Positions 1 to 12,600 of a stretch of DNA of 64,000 nt are shown piece after piece (within the stretch, counting starts at the first letter, position 1; each line of letters opens with the position of its first letter). The translations under genes and the position numbers were made by a program. The notes beneath the pieces were generated by a model. The model was not told the DNA's origin and ran no database searches. It saw only the letters and a list, made by a program, of their open reading frames with translations. Source of the DNA: Takifugu bimaculatus (taxonomy: Eukaryota > Chordata > Actinopteri > Tetraodontiformes > Tetraodontidae). The stretch spans positions 4,619,379 through 4,683,378 of the forward strand of contig CP034989.1 of the NCBI GenBank assembly GCA_004026145.2. Direction: 5' to 3'.

Positions 1-2643
1 TGTACGTGTGTGTGTATGTGTGTGCATTGACATGGCAACCGAATGTGTGTATAATTGTGCGTTCGAGGTGAACCCAGCCCACACTCACTGTACTCAACCT
101 GAAGCCCTACAATTAAGCAGACCCCCAAAAAAGCCCAATAATTGCTACTTTCCTGACATAATTCCCCCCCTCTGGCAGAGCCGGGGCAGGAGGAGGCTTT
201 CCCACCAGCCCCAGGGGCTGCTAGCCAGACCACCTATGGCACTCAGCAACAATTGTCTACTTTTTTGGAGCCTTTTAATGATTATTGTTGAGGTAAAAAT
301 AGCATGTGTACAACAGCAATAAGGGTGAAAGGTGGAGAATGTCTGCACATTAAAAATATGGATGTTAGCATTCAAACATGCCAACAAAGCTGCTGACATA
401 CCAGCAACAAGTCAGAGGGCGAGTGCTGCTAGGCTGGTTGTCAATAGCAACCGTGATTCGAAGGTTGCTCGTCAGGGATCGGCGGCGCTTCGCCAGGACT
501 TTTTCCACGATTTAAGGGAGCGTTCCGGACGCCAGTCAGGAGCGTTCCCCGGAATCTGCTCCCGTCTCACCTTCACCCGAAGCCCATCGCCCGTCGACTC
601 TGGGCCGTCCTCCTGCTGCCAGCCACACGGCGTGCAGGCCCATCGATGCAGACGCTGCTACGTGGACGCTGGAGGTGGCCGTTAGCGTAACGACTTTACC
701 CTCTGGGGGGTGTCGCCTGCTCAAACATCAGCCCGCGTCTGCATGTGGGTCAATACACACGTTCAAAGAGCCGCGGCCGGTTTTTCCACATATAGGACGG
801 AGAAACGTGAAGCAGGTCAGGGCAGGAAGTGGAGAAAGAGCCTAAAAGCATCAGTGGTGATTCGCGTTAGGGACGGACGAGCGACCAGGGATCGATACCA
901 CCGTCTGCTGCCGACGTGAATACAAGAGGACGTCGCCTCACGACATCATGGACTCACACGTTCATTGGGAATCTCGTCTTTGCTTCAGGTCAACACGGTG
1001 CCATTTAGGCGGAGCAGCAGCATCTTGTGTAAAACAATGTTGTCACATCTCACTGTTTCCAGGACAACAAGAGGCCGGAACATCTTTGGATTCACTGTAC
1101 TGGTGTTGTTGTTGTTGTTGTTTAGAAAGATGCAACTGGCCCCAAAAATTGCTAATTTGTACTGTAAAACATCATTTTTAATCATTGCTCTGGTCTGTTC
1201 TGCTGAACATTGTAACTCTTAGTAACGTGCACAGAAAAGAAGGATGAATGTAATGATCAAGATTTCAACAATATGATGAATGTCGAGGTCACGACCGATA
1301 GAATCCTGCATGCTTTCCTAAATATGCATTCAATATTAGCAAGAAGGTTCCTTATGATGCCTTTCTGCCCCCAAACAAACCACATATTTACAGACGATGT
1401 CAAAGGAAAATTCTGTTTTTATCTCACGAAAATGGCTCTTAGACACGCGAAAACTGAAGTAAAAACAAAGTAAGACTCGCTCTTAAATATATTAAGATTT
1501 ATGCTCAATAATGTTATTCAAATGTCGTTTCCTGTCATTTCTTCACAACACTGTTCTTCGTCTTTTCATGTCGCTCTGTATGTAACGCCACGAGGTCCAT
1601 TATCGGACACACGCGAGGGGCTGAAAAAACAACAAATGCACAGAAATTACCTGAAAATGGCGAATTCCGTCGGTATAAACGAGTCCTCGGAGCGGCCAGG
1701 CCCGGGCACTCTTCCCCTAGTTCACCCCTTCAAAAAAAACAACCTATAATACAGCTTCGCCCGTCTTTGTTTTTGAGTCACACGTTCCGGCGGAGACGAG
1801 AATCCCCCCGGAAACACCGCGGAGGTCGTTGGGCTGCGAGGACGAACCCGGGAGCCGGAGAAGGTTCCGACCGTGGCCCTGGAAGCAGCGAGAGGAGGTT
1901 TGGATGAAGATCTCTGTCGACACGGGGGACGGGAGGAGCAGGCAGCAGGCTTCCGTCAAGCCGCGTCTGTTCCGTGACCCGCAGCTTCCGGTTTCAAAAT
2001 AAGATCACATCATTTTCAAAATAAAAGAGCGGGTCTTTCGGTGAACTGGAAGCCGCAACAGTCCACACAGTAATCTCTTATTTAACTGTTTTAAACACAT
2101 TTAAAAGGGCCTTTTTAGTGTCGAATCACCATGTAATGGCCAAAGTTGTACAGGTGAATTATATTATTGTGGAAATAAGACTACTCCATTGTAATAACAT
2201 AAACAATGATAATGGATTATACAAATAAACAACATTTTATAATTTAATAGGTTAGTATTTACATCCATTTTAAACTATCTGATGACACCAAAGGGCATAA
2301 AAGATCATTAACGAAAGCATCATTTAACATTTCAAGTCAATAATCGTCATATGGTGGCGTGGCGCCCTCTGCCGGACAAAACAGCGATGTGCGGGTGATA
2401 ACGCATCACAAAAACGTACTTATTATATGTTAGAATTAGAATTTGACTGGTTATAATCCGTCTACAATCAGCGCGGATTATATAATGAGGTATAAACGTC
2501 ATTTTATTCAAGTCACGTTTCTTTACCGTGATACTTGATGGTGCGCTTGTTTTGCTCACCGCTCACCGATCTTTGACCCGTTACCCGCCCTGTCTTTGCT
2601 CTTCGTGCTGTGCGGAACTTCACGGACTCCACCGGAATCAGCC
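1..2643. other. Left flank, no gene recognised
   Basis: No open frame here has recognisable homology or convincing splice structure. The first 30 bases are a TG-rich microsatellite. A minus-strand ETS-type motif (ACCGGAAGC) lies near 1984-1992 and could belong to a promoter firing leftwards, but no transcript can be traced. A CTCF-like motif lies at about 2354-2372 on the minus strand, 270 bases upstream of the phyh start. The segment 2000-2340 is AT-rich and featureless. Confidence 0.5.
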
Positions 2644-5288
2644 ATGTCTCGGGCTGCGGAACGACTCCGGCTTCTCACCGCCCAACTGGACCGGCCGTGG
2701 GCCCAGATCGTATCTTTTTACCCAGCTCTGAATATGCGGAGGCCGCGTTGTCCGACAGCGGCGCTCCGCCACGCCGGTGCCCCGCTGGCGGGTCTCAAAT
2801 GGAGGAGAGACCCGCTGCTGGAGGCGCCTCCAGTGTTTCTGGTGTGCTAGAACCTGCTGAGGAATTCACCTATTAACACCGGCAACGTCGATTGTGCAGT
2901 TATCTGTAATTATTTATGCGCATGTTCTGTTAATGAAAACGTGGTCGGTGGTTTCCAGAGTCTTTAACTGACTTCGATCAGACCTCTGAGCCAAGTTCAG
3001 CTGCAGCTTTACGCAGCAGTTTTCCACGAAGATTCAGGTAGGAGCCTTTTTGGTTGTTGAACGCCTGATGTTTATCTTCAGTTGGGGAGGTGACCCCGGG
3101 CTCAAAGGTTGCACCTCCCCATTATTATCTAATCCAGATTCAGCCCTCAGCGTCGCTCCAGGCCCTCCGTTCTTCATTTGGCCCCATTTATTTGATATCC
3201 AGTCAGCTTTTGAGCAGAATGTCTGCAGGTTTAACAGCAGAACGAGCAGCTTTGTGCCACAAATGACTCCCTATTTGTTTCAAACCTTACGTCTGGATTT
3301 GTGCAGTGACTGTTTCAACCCTGCTGCTTTATATTCTCTGTTGTTCACGTTCGTATCTATTGACAGATACACATCAGATACTGGTGTTCTAAGTCTGGAA
3401 CAGCGACTCTTCTACGAGCAAAATGGCTTCATACTCATCAAGAATCTGGTGTCTGAAGAGGACATCGATCGGTTCAGGTGACGATCGGGGCCTTTTTTGA
3501 CCACTACAAGCACAAAAAGAGTCACTGAACATTTTATTTACTGAGGCAACAACCTCGATAAACACGTCTGTTGGAAATATTGTGTGTTTTCTTTAGGAAG
3601 GAGTTTGAGCGACTGTGTCGAGAGGAGGTCAAGATCCCAGGTCTCGTGATGATGAGAGATGTGGCCATCTTGAAGTCTGAGTTTGTCGCGGATCAGAAAG
3701 CGGTGTCCAAAATCCAGGACTTCCAGGAAGATCCTGAACTGTTCCGTTACTGCACTTTACCGCAGGTACGCAGTCGCTGATGCCTCGCTCCCCGTCCACC
3801 GACATTTAAATTAAAATCAAGTTTAACTTTGTGAACCTTGGTAGATTCTGAAGTATGTGGAGTGTTTCACTGGAGCCAACATAATGGCCATGCACACCAT
3901 GCTGATCAACAAACCCCCCGATGCAGGTACTGATCCAGTTACATCAGCACACGCGAGCCCTCAGCACCACCTAGCGGCCCGGAAGCGCATTACACCCCTG
4001 TGTTCCGTAATGGAACACATGGAATCAAAAGGAATTATCCCCAGTTCTAATAACTTGGCACACAAGGATGCTCTAGTTTTAACGCCATCGCTAAGTTGTT
4101 CCTCCGTTGTAGGTAAGAAGACATCTCGCCACCCGATGCACCAGGATCTGCACTACTTCCCCTTCCGGCCTGTTGACAAGATTGTCTGCGCTTGGACTGC
4201 GATGGAGAAGGTGAACAGGGAGAACGGCTGCCTGGTCGTCCTCCCGGGAACACACACCGGCACCCTGCAAGAGCACGACTACCCCGAATGGGAGGTATGT
4301 GTGCACCTGCTCCCCGGGGATCCTGGTTCCATCCACACGATCTCACCCTCCGTCACGCATCTGCAGGGCGGCGTGAACAAAATGTATCACGGAGTGCGCA
4401 ACTACGACCCGCAGCACCCCCGAGTTCACCTGGAGATGGAGAAGGGCGACACGGTCTTCTTCCACCCGCTGCTGATCCACGGGTCAGGCATGAACCAGAC
4501 GCAGGGCTTCCGCAAGGTTCTGCACCCACAATCCACCTCCTGGCCCAGGAGAGACTGGTTCCAGTTTGGCTCTGCTGATATTCACCAATGGTAAAATACT
4601 GTGTCACCCGTGTCCAGGCCATCTCCTGCCACTACGCCAGCGCTGACTGCTATTACATCGACGTGAAGGGAACCACACAGGAAAACATCGAGAAGGAGGT
4701 GGGCGAGCTGGCAGCCAGGAAGTACGCCCTGGCGGGCGACCTCACCTTTCAGGTGCTTCACGCTTCACGGCAACTTTTACCCCTGTTACCAATGAAAACA
4801 TGAGCTTAAAATGTGAAAGATCCATGAAAACCCAGCAGTTAATTGACCACAAACATCACACATTGATACCACTGCAGAGTAAAACATCATTTTACGACTT
4901 TAACAACCTTGAAATGATGCAAAAATCAAAACAAAACCTTGTTGGCTGCTTTATGAAGGAATGATCGTTAAATCTTAGAACATGTTCTGCCTCCAGCGGC
5001 TCAGTCTTGTTTCCACTGACAAGTTAAAAATGGGAGAACTGCTTCCAGGATGTGGAACTGGCCTTCAGAATAAAAGCACCTTTCTTACGAGCAGAATAAA
5101 CAGGATAAATAATGAGCAAATCCAAAATTCTGCTGTCACAGTTGTTGTTCTGTGGCGTCGTCGATCTGACCCGTCGTCTGTTTCAGGACACGTGGGCGTT
5201 CCGAGGCCGCCTGGTGCAGGGGAGAGCGGATCTCCCTGTGAAACCATCCCAGCAGCGCGATGAACATGGAAGCGTCCGGCTCCTTTAA
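2644..5288 (+). CDS. phyh: Phytanoyl-CoA dioxygenase, peroxisomal (9 coding exons)
   Basis: Fe(II)/2-oxoglutarate dioxygenase that 2-hydroxylates phytanoyl-CoA in peroxisomal alpha-oxidation. Coding exons are 2644-2709, 2961-3037, 3367-3477, 3597-3765, 3845-3926, 4113-4294, 4367-4516, 4618-4752 and 5187-5288. They total 1074 bases (357 aa; human about 338) and close in frame with GT-AG borders. The N-terminus carries RLRLLTAQL (residues 8-16), a perfect PTS2 peroxisome signal (R-L-x5-Q-L), which supports the ATG at 2644. The iron ligands are visible: H178 and D180 in HPMHQD, and H267 in LLIHGSG. The exon 1/2 junction is the least certain because exon 2 could start two bases earlier. Downstream ucma lies on the same strand, as in human. 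Identity is near certain from strong similarity over the whole catalytic part. Confidence 0.95.
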
Positions 5289-5292
5289 TAAA
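5287..5292 (+). terminator. AATAAA poly(A) signal overlapping the phyh stop
   Basis: The stop TAA (5286-5288) is embedded in TAATAAA, so the hexamer overlaps the stop codon. A second AATAAA lies at about 5514-5519 and may be the main signal. Confidence 0.5.
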
Positions 5293-6148
5293 GCCACTCA
5301 TGTTTCTGCTGCCACAGACTCGATTTTATAATGGGAATCAGGTTCGTTTAATGGATCTTTTAATCCACATTTAGGTTCAGTTGAGCAGAGTGAGCTGTCC
5401 GATGAGCTCACAGAGGCCTTAGGTCCACACAGCCTTAGCCACAAATATTTAAAAAATATTTGTTTCCTCGATCGTGCTGATAAAAAAAACTCTATTTTAA
5501 TAATGCTGATATTAATAAATCATTGTAAAACAATGGCAGCGGCCTGTTTCCGTGTCATCCTTCATCCTGTGGCATTTAACCAGGATATTTGATGAATTGC
5601 ACCCTGGGTAAATTTAGATGAATCATCCCTGAAGGTCCCGACACTTTGGATGCTCTGAAACTTGAATTTAAAAGCCAAGAAAGTTTTCAGCTGCTTATTT
5701 AGTCACATGAGTTGATAGTCGCTGAATTATTGGCCGTTCTGGGAAGTTGCTCTGACAGTTAATTAACGAGCATCTCATCATTTGGATCTGAGTGAAAGCC
5801 AAAAGGATAAAAACGGACCTACGAATTCCCTCGGTTGAGTGTGATTGGAGCAGGTTCTCGGATCTCAAGATGCTCCCCTTCAGTTGTTCCCTCTCCGTCA
5901 GAGTTGGGGAACGTCCGTGTTTCCACCCATTAACTCAGGAGCTTCGTTTTAACTCATGAATGTGTCGTTATAACCTCCAAATGCTGAAGGAATCTCCATC
6001 GATTCACTTTCCAGCTGTTTCCCCTCCCTCTGGGCATTTCCTCCTCCCTCTTACCTTCCTCCCTCCTTCACCTCCTCCTCCTCCTCCTCCTCCTCCGCTG
6101 GGTTCGTCTCACTCCGGAGCGACGTTCAGTCCAGCCTCAGCCTTCGAG
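5293..6148. other. Spacer between phyh and ucma
   Basis: Holds the alternative poly(A) signal near 5514 and the presumed ucma promoter and 5' UTR. A short CTC-triplet run lies at about 6069-6096, just before the ucma start. No coding potential is seen. Confidence 0.5.
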
Positions 6149-7059
6149 ATGTCCTGGAGTCCAGTCATGGGGTCTTTGCCGGCCATCGTCCTCATCCTCA
6201 CCTGTGAGTACGGCTGCTCAGGGGTGGGAAAACTGGGGGAAACCGTTGAACAGCCACTTTAAAGGGATTTTTTAGAGCTTGACCGTAGGACAGGAGGACG
6301 GTGGATTTCGTATCTGAGCCAGGAAGCATAAATAGCAACGTTATTATTGAATTATTCGCATTTTTGTCCTCATTCTCCAGTTTGCAGCATGGCTGAAAAC
6401 GCAGCTGTGCGTGACGACTCCAGAGCGCTCCGTCCCAGAGGTGATTCTCCTCTTCCTCTCTTTCCTGCTGTGTGTTCTCTCCATCCCTGCTGCCAATGAT
6501 GCATCTTATCCTCCCGCCACCAGGGGCAGCGCAGCCCGTGTTCGTGGTGGGGTCAGACGCCTCCAACTTCTTCAAACGCCGCGGCCGCCGCTCGGGCCGG
6601 TACTACGCCGAGCTGTTAGGTACGAGCCCAGTTTACGTTTCATTGCACTGTAAAAAAAAATATCTTCACATTTAATATCACAAATGGTAAAGAGGTCAAA
6701 TTCATTCAAAGCTCTGTTATCAAACTCTTTCCCGACACAAAACACATGTGGGTCAAAGTTCTGGTTAAAGTTCTGCAGCCTCCTTCTGTAGACTCACCCT
6801 GCTAATTAAACCATGACAGAACTCCAGGAAACACTGTAAAAACCACTGGCAGAAACAAGGGAATCAGCCAAAGTGTGACGGGATGAGCCCAAGCTCCAGC
6901 GAGGCCAGGTGGTCTTGTCATCCTTGTGTTTCTATCTTTGTGGGGACCTTCAGACACAGACTGACTCTAAACCCTCAAACACTCCTTTGAAGTTCCAAGG
7001 AGCAGCCAAAAGGTCCTCACTTAGCTAGTAAAATGAGTATGTTGGGACTCAATGTGTAG

Positions 7060-7116
<57 letters not shown>

Positions 7117-8325
7117 AGCCGTTAGCAGGAGTCACAGGCCAGTGTGGAGCAGTCTCACTCCCTCAGCGATACAATGAGTTCATTCACTTCTCCCCTGCTG
7201 TCGGACACACACCAACCACAACACACGAGAACGAGGCGTTTCTGAATCGAAGGTGCATTCCTGCGTCGTTTCATTTAAAAGCAATTTCGCTTTGGAAGAG
7301 ACTCAACAGGGCTGCACCAGCAGAGCAGCAGAGCCCGTTCTTGGACAGTGATGAAGCGGTTTAACGGTGGAGCCACAGCAGCACCTGCAGAGACCGTTAC
7401 CGGAGTTCACAGACCATAATATTTATATAAGCTTGTGCTCGGTGTGTAACCAGCCGTGGGTCGAGGACGCGGCCCTGAGGAACGCCAGGGCGACAGACTG
7501 TAGCTGAGGCAGGACAGTCGGGACCTGCAGCACACGTTCATTAGCATAATTAGCAGAAGTGCTGGTTGCTTTGATCGACTTCCGCCTCCTCATTGGGAGG
7601 ACGCTGCTGCAACACACGCCGTCCGTTACACAGGTGACACTCCTGACTTCCTCCCTTTCTCTCCCCCCCCCAGCTGAGCAGCGAGAGAGGAGTTTTGCAA
7701 GCGAGCGGTGGAGGGAGCACAACGAGAAGCGGAGGAACGTGTACGAGAACTACGCCAAGGAGCAGCGCAACGGTGAGCAGCATGACCTCAGAGCCTGGGC
7801 GGAAGGTCGGCCACAGGCCTCTGGACCGCGGCAGGACGCCGGAGGGGTCCATTTGTGGTCCCCCCCCAGCCGCCTGCCCCCCCCTGCGGCTGTCTGTGCG
7901 CCGCCACAGGGCCGCAACGAGCCTCCCCACACTGGGACATGCTCCCCATAAAGAACCCTCTGGGTTCTCCATAAACTGGAGGGTGGTGAGAGTCAGCCAG
8001 CGTTATTTTAGCCGCCAGATTATCTGCCCCTGTAAAGGCTGGTTTAGACCGACTGCTGCCCCCCGGGCGCCTCGGGGAGCTTTATTTCAGACTGCTCCCG
8101 TCCTGTGATGGCGTGAGAATAAACCAGCAGAGGAGGAAACCCCAGAACAGCTCTGAGGTTCTCTGAGGAAGCGTTTTCATTCCAGGTGGACCAAGATTGT
8201 GAAGGCTGTGCTAATAAATCCTGATCTGTCTCCAGAGCAGACTGGAGCGATCCAGGGAGATGAGCGAGCAGATCCGGGAGTATCACTACGACGGCCTGTA
8301 TCCTCGCCGATACTGGTTCCACTGA
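6149..8325 (+). CDS. ucma: Upper zone of growth plate and cartilage matrix associated protein (Gla-rich protein), frame broken in last exon
   Basis: Secreted vitamin-K-dependent Gla protein of cartilage and bone. Exons are 6149-6203, 6381-6440, 6524-6619, 7674-7772 and 8236-8325. The first two exons give a hydrophobic signal peptide (MSWSPVMGSLPAIVLILTF). Exon 3 encodes SDASNFFKRRGRRS, matching the family's conserved segment, with a furin-type site (RGRR, residues 58-61). Exon 4 is rich in Glu and Arg, as expected for a gamma-carboxylated domain. The last exon encodes a conserved tail, EYHYDGLYPRRYWFH, but that frame does not join exon 4. One surplus base near 8241 must be dropped, giving 132 aa (human 138). 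As printed, translation would leave the conserved frame and run to about 8468. Synteny with phyh and mcm10 supports the call. Confidence 0.85.
7061..7114. repeat. (CA)27 microsatellite in ucma intron 3
   Basis: Uninterrupted CA dinucleotide array of about 54 bases, inside the intron between exons 3 and 4. Confidence 0.95.
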
Positions 8326-8568
8326 GCAAGAGCTGCTTCACACCAGTGCCCCTGACTGGTTTTCAGTCCGGCCACCTTAAGACAAAGCTCCGGCCTTGTT
8401 TACCAGGCTTTATGCTAGATTTGTCTCTTCTATCTCTTCATTTAAAGGTAAAAAAAAGTCTAGTTTAATTTGTGCATGTTTGTTTTGAGTGCATTTAAAT
8501 GCAGAAACCCTTAAATCAGCCCGGGGCCGTGATTTTTCAGAAATGGCTGAAAGTCTTTAAGTATGACG

Positions 8569-8574
8569 AATAAA
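8569..8574 (+). terminator. AATAAA poly(A) signal of ucma
   Basis: AATAAA about 245 bases past the ucma stop, the first such hexamer downstream on the plus strand. Confidence 0.55.
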
Positions 8575-8625
8575 GTCTAAATCTCGAGTACCTTGGTGTG
8601 GACATCTGGTATTTGCACTATTTAT

Positions 8626-8655
<30 letters not shown>
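8626..8655. repeat. Poly(G) run of 30
   Basis: Thirty consecutive G residues just past the ucma poly(A) signal. The true length is hard to sequence and should not be trusted. Confidence 0.9.
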
Positions 8656-8656
<1 letters not shown>

Positions 8657-9346
8657 GGCGCGTGGAAGTGTTGCTGCAGAAGCCATCAGCCTTAAAATCT
8701 GCCCACATTCCTGACTGGAAATATTAGCCAGTTCAGAAAATAAAAGCTTGGAATGGGACGAGAGGCTTTCTGGAATTCCTAAGATTCAACAACTTGGTCA
8801 CACAGCAGTGACATTGGTGACCTCTTGACCTTTTCTGTTGTCATGATTTCATACATCAACAGCATTGGTCTAAAATATGATTAAACTAATAAAACTCCAG
8901 AAGAGACAAGCTTTCATTGTTCTGTGACAACAATCCTCGATCCCTAATCTGGATCCTGACCAGGAAGTGACCGAAAGTCCTGCTTTCACTGACGTCATGA
9001 CTTTCTGAACAGAAATAATCTCAGGTAATTACAGATATTAAAAAGCGGGACACTGGCACCGTGTTTTCCTCACGTTCCTGGATTTAGGTGTTGGGTGGAT
9101 CCACGTGGACCAAGATTCCTCAGGGTCACGATCAGAAGAGCCTCCTGCAACAGACGCTCATCAACCTTCTGAGGCAGTTTATTCAAGAAAAAAACTCATC
9201 TCACCTTCAGTATCTTCGTTAGCGTCCTCCAATTTTCTTTTTTCAGCGTCTGTGGGCATTTTGCCCCAAATAAACCCACCCTGGTCCTCAGTCTGTTTCT
9301 CTCCGAGGGGCAAAAGCGGAGGCCGCAGCCTGCGTCTCGCATCGTG

Positions 9347-9366
9347 CTGCCACCTAGTGGCCGCGC
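9347..9366 (-). promoter_or_regulatory. CTCF-like motif between ucma and mcm10
   Basis: The minus strand reads GCGCGGCCACTAGGTGGCAG, a very good match to the CTCF core. Confidence 0.4.
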
Positions 9367-9542
9367 CCGCGCACTGCACCCAGTGGAAAACATGAAAGGC
9401 TGCAAAACGGCAGCTTTTTTCTGATTAATTCAGAAAACAGTTATTTGCACCGTAATTCAAAACACCGAGATGTGTACTGAATAATGGCAGCGACATTCAT
9501 CAACTCAGCAGAAGCTCGCTTTGACTTTAAATGTCGCAATAT

Positions 9543-9548
9543 TTTATT
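9543..9548 (-). terminator. AATAAA poly(A) signal of mcm10 (minus strand)
   Basis: TTTATT on the plus strand, which is AATAAA in mcm10 sense, about 135 bases after the mcm10 stop. Confidence 0.5.
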
Positions 9549-9681
9549 TTGTTCCATCAATTTCAGTGAAATCCAATATTACTACAGAGCTAAAAAATCC
9601 CAGCAGATGATAAAAACATAATTCAGAGGGACACATGGAGGGAACGCCGACCAGGAGCCGACCAGGAGCCGCTCAGCGTGG

Positions 9682-12600
9682 TCACTTGCTGTTGAGGAAC
9701 TTGCCGTGTTCCTCTCCTCGAGGCAGCAGGAGCTCCGCGCCGATCTTGGGTCCAGTTTTCTCCTGAACCGACACACAGAGCCGATGAAGATTCCCGCAGA
9801 TATTTTGCCGTTTTCACCAGATAACGATGAGAAATCTCACCTTCAGCATGCCGTCACGCTCCCATTTAAACAGCCCACAGTTGCTGGAACCACACGCGGT
9901 TGTCGTCATGTGACACTGAAGAGCGATTGTTATTTTATTTTATTGTTACTTTTCTTACCTGCAGTGCTTATTGGGCAGTCGGTCCAGCGCGATTGCTCTC
10001 TGTCCACAGGGACATTTAAAGAAACGCTTGATGGCATCGTGCCACCGTAACGCATGATTCTGCTCCACGCAGCGATCCGCCGGCTTGAAGTAGGTGTAAT
10101 TGCACTGGGGGCAAAAACACGAGCGCTCATTACTCCCCTGAGACATTTGGACCTGATCCGTGTGAGTGCGACTACCTTCTTGCACGTGACGGCGCGACAC
10201 TTCATCTCCCGGATGCCCCTCATCTTCTCCTCCATCTGCTCCTTCTTCACCAGGATGTTGAAGTAGCTCTCCTGCAGCTGGTACTCCGCCTGGCGGAGAA
10301 GAGCAACGCGGGACCGAGGTCCAAATCACACAGCGGAGGACAGCATCCCAGACGCACGGAGCCCGGTCAGTCAGTCATCAATATATCGCCGTCATTTAAA
10401 ATTTGAAATGACGCTTGTTGGAATCTGAAAACGCTGAAAACAGTGTTTTCAAACTCCGGTTCAAGTGGATAAATGACATTAGTTTGTAGGATTTGGATCC
10501 GAAGAGAAGCATGTGTCGCTAAAGAGAGTCGCGCTGTTCGTACCGCCTGCAGCACGGCGCCGTGGCGAGATTTAGCGTTGAGGATCTTTTGGAACTCCTC
10601 CGACTGCAGGTAGAGGAGCTGCTCTCGCCTCTTCTTCTGAGCTGGCCCCTCGTCTGTGTCACAGGGCGACTCTGCACAGGAAGGGAATGAAGAGCAACCT
10701 AAGACTCAAGCTAAGAACCTAAAATAACAAGCAGGATGAGGGGTTACCTTCTGGTGGGGCGAGGTTCTTCTCCACCCTGGTGCTGATTTCAGAACTGTCC
10801 CCCCTCTTCCTCTTCAGGGCGTTGGGGTCTTCCTTGGCCAGGCCCATCCCTTTGGCTTTTAGCTTCCTCAGGGCGGCCATCTTGGCGGCTGACAGGCTGA
10901 GAGAGCTGGCGGCTGGAGCCTGCGGGGGGCTTTTATCAAAGAAGAGAATGTCCTCCCCTTCAGAGAAGCCTCGTCCCAGTGTGGGGGCGTGGGGGGCGGC
11001 AGGGCTTTGAGTCCTCTTGGGAACCTCACACGCTGCTTTGGGGGACATCAGGGCACCCTTACCCTGCGAGGAGGAGGAGGAGGTGGAGCAGGACGTGGTG
11101 GAGGAGGAGGAGGAGGAGGAGGAGGAGGAGGAGGAGGAGGAGGAGGGTCGGGGTCCCGCTGAGTTCTGCAGAACCCTCTTCTGGATCTCCTCTGCTCTCT
11201 GCAGGCGTTTCTGCCGAAGCTCCTGCTGCTTCTGTTTCTGCTGTTTCAGTAATTCCTTCGCTGAGATGGACCTCAGAGGAGCTCCAGTTGCATCTTTAGA
11301 AGCTGAAGGCAGATAAAAGTATAATGAACAGAAATAACTGGTGCCGCTTCACAACTGCTGGCAGAATCCAGATGATGAACTGCCAGAAACAGGTCCGTCG
11401 TTATCGAGGAAGGGAAGGACCAGGATACCCGTCTGGCTGCCCTGGGCCAGGTGCCGCTTCAGCTGCAGGGCCCCAGGCGTCGGCACCGACATCAGGCTCC
11501 TGAATTCGTTTGAACAACCCGAGACTTCCCCAGACTTCATAGCTACAGAACAACACAAACACCAAAAAGCATGAGATTTGTCGTTGCTACGTCTGTAATT
11601 CCGATGCATCGTTCATCTCCTGTTACGGAGCGTCACGCTAACACGCTAACACGCTAAACACACCAACTTCTGCCCCAACCCTCAACAATCATCGCTGATT
11701 TTGGAGTGAATCGGGAATCGCTGCTCCTCACCCAGACTTTTGGCCTGTGCGAGGAGCTGAGCTGAACCTTTCACGAACAGCGTGTCCAGCGTCTTCTGGA
11801 CAGGGTTTGTTTGGTCTGGACGCCGTCCTGCAAAACACGGAGCGGTGACTGAAGAGACAAGGCAGCAGCAGCAGGTTGTCACAGCAACACTCAGATCAAC
11901 ACTGATGCCACTGGATGCTGTGTCACCAGCAGAGTGAGAGCTCACAGGGAGGCGGCGCAGGCTGGCGAGGACATGCCGCCGTAGTGGAATCCCTCCTGAC
12001 ACAGACGCCCCCTCAGGCCGCTGCCCTTCACCTTATTGGGAGCCTTCCCAGAAAAGGAAGACTGCAGCTCTGCCCTCTTTGAGCTCATCTTCTTATACTG
12101 GGCCTTGACGTGATACTGGCAGTACTGGCACTCGAACTGGAACAAAGAGGAGAAACAGGTGCAGGTTGTGTCACCACATCAGCGGTCGGCCGTGAGGTTG
12201 CAGGAAGACGTTGAGGGGCGCACCAGGTTCACTATTTGAGAGCATGGGTCTCCGTTCTTCTTCGCGGCCTTGCAGGTGCCAAAGTCTTGAGCTTCCCCCA
12301 TGAGTAAGACCTTCTGTGGGTTGTCCACCGTCAGGCTTATCTGCTCAGTGAAAATACAGGACATTTTCAACCATAACATGCAGGAATTCATGGAGAAACT
12401 TACTAAATCTTTCATTATGCTAGTCTAGTTTAGCCTGTTGCTCGAGGGTTAAGGGTTAAACCCAAACTAGAGATGTTCCTTCCATCATCTACTGCTTTTC
12501 CCTTACAGGGTCAACAGTTGTGAGCGTCCTGACTCCGCCAGTGTCCACTCACCCCGTCATATCCATCCTTCTGCTTCATGGGGTTTGCGTTGAGGAGGCC

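Larger units (their letters stand above)
8575..9540. other. Convergent spacer between ucma and mcm10
   Basis: The two genes converge here. The spacer holds a 30-base G run, a perfect TGACGTCA at 8990-8997, and a good CTCF-like motif on the minus strand at about 9347-9366. No gene is seen. Confidence 0.5.

Noticed and set aside
1744..1959. 71-aa minus-strand frame as an upstream gene
   Set aside because: No similarity, no splice sites and a composition typical of GC-rich noncoding DNA.
8199..8468. 89-aa plus-strand frame over the last ucma exon
   Set aside because: It is the out-of-frame reading caused by the surplus base at about 8241; the conserved tail lies in another frame.
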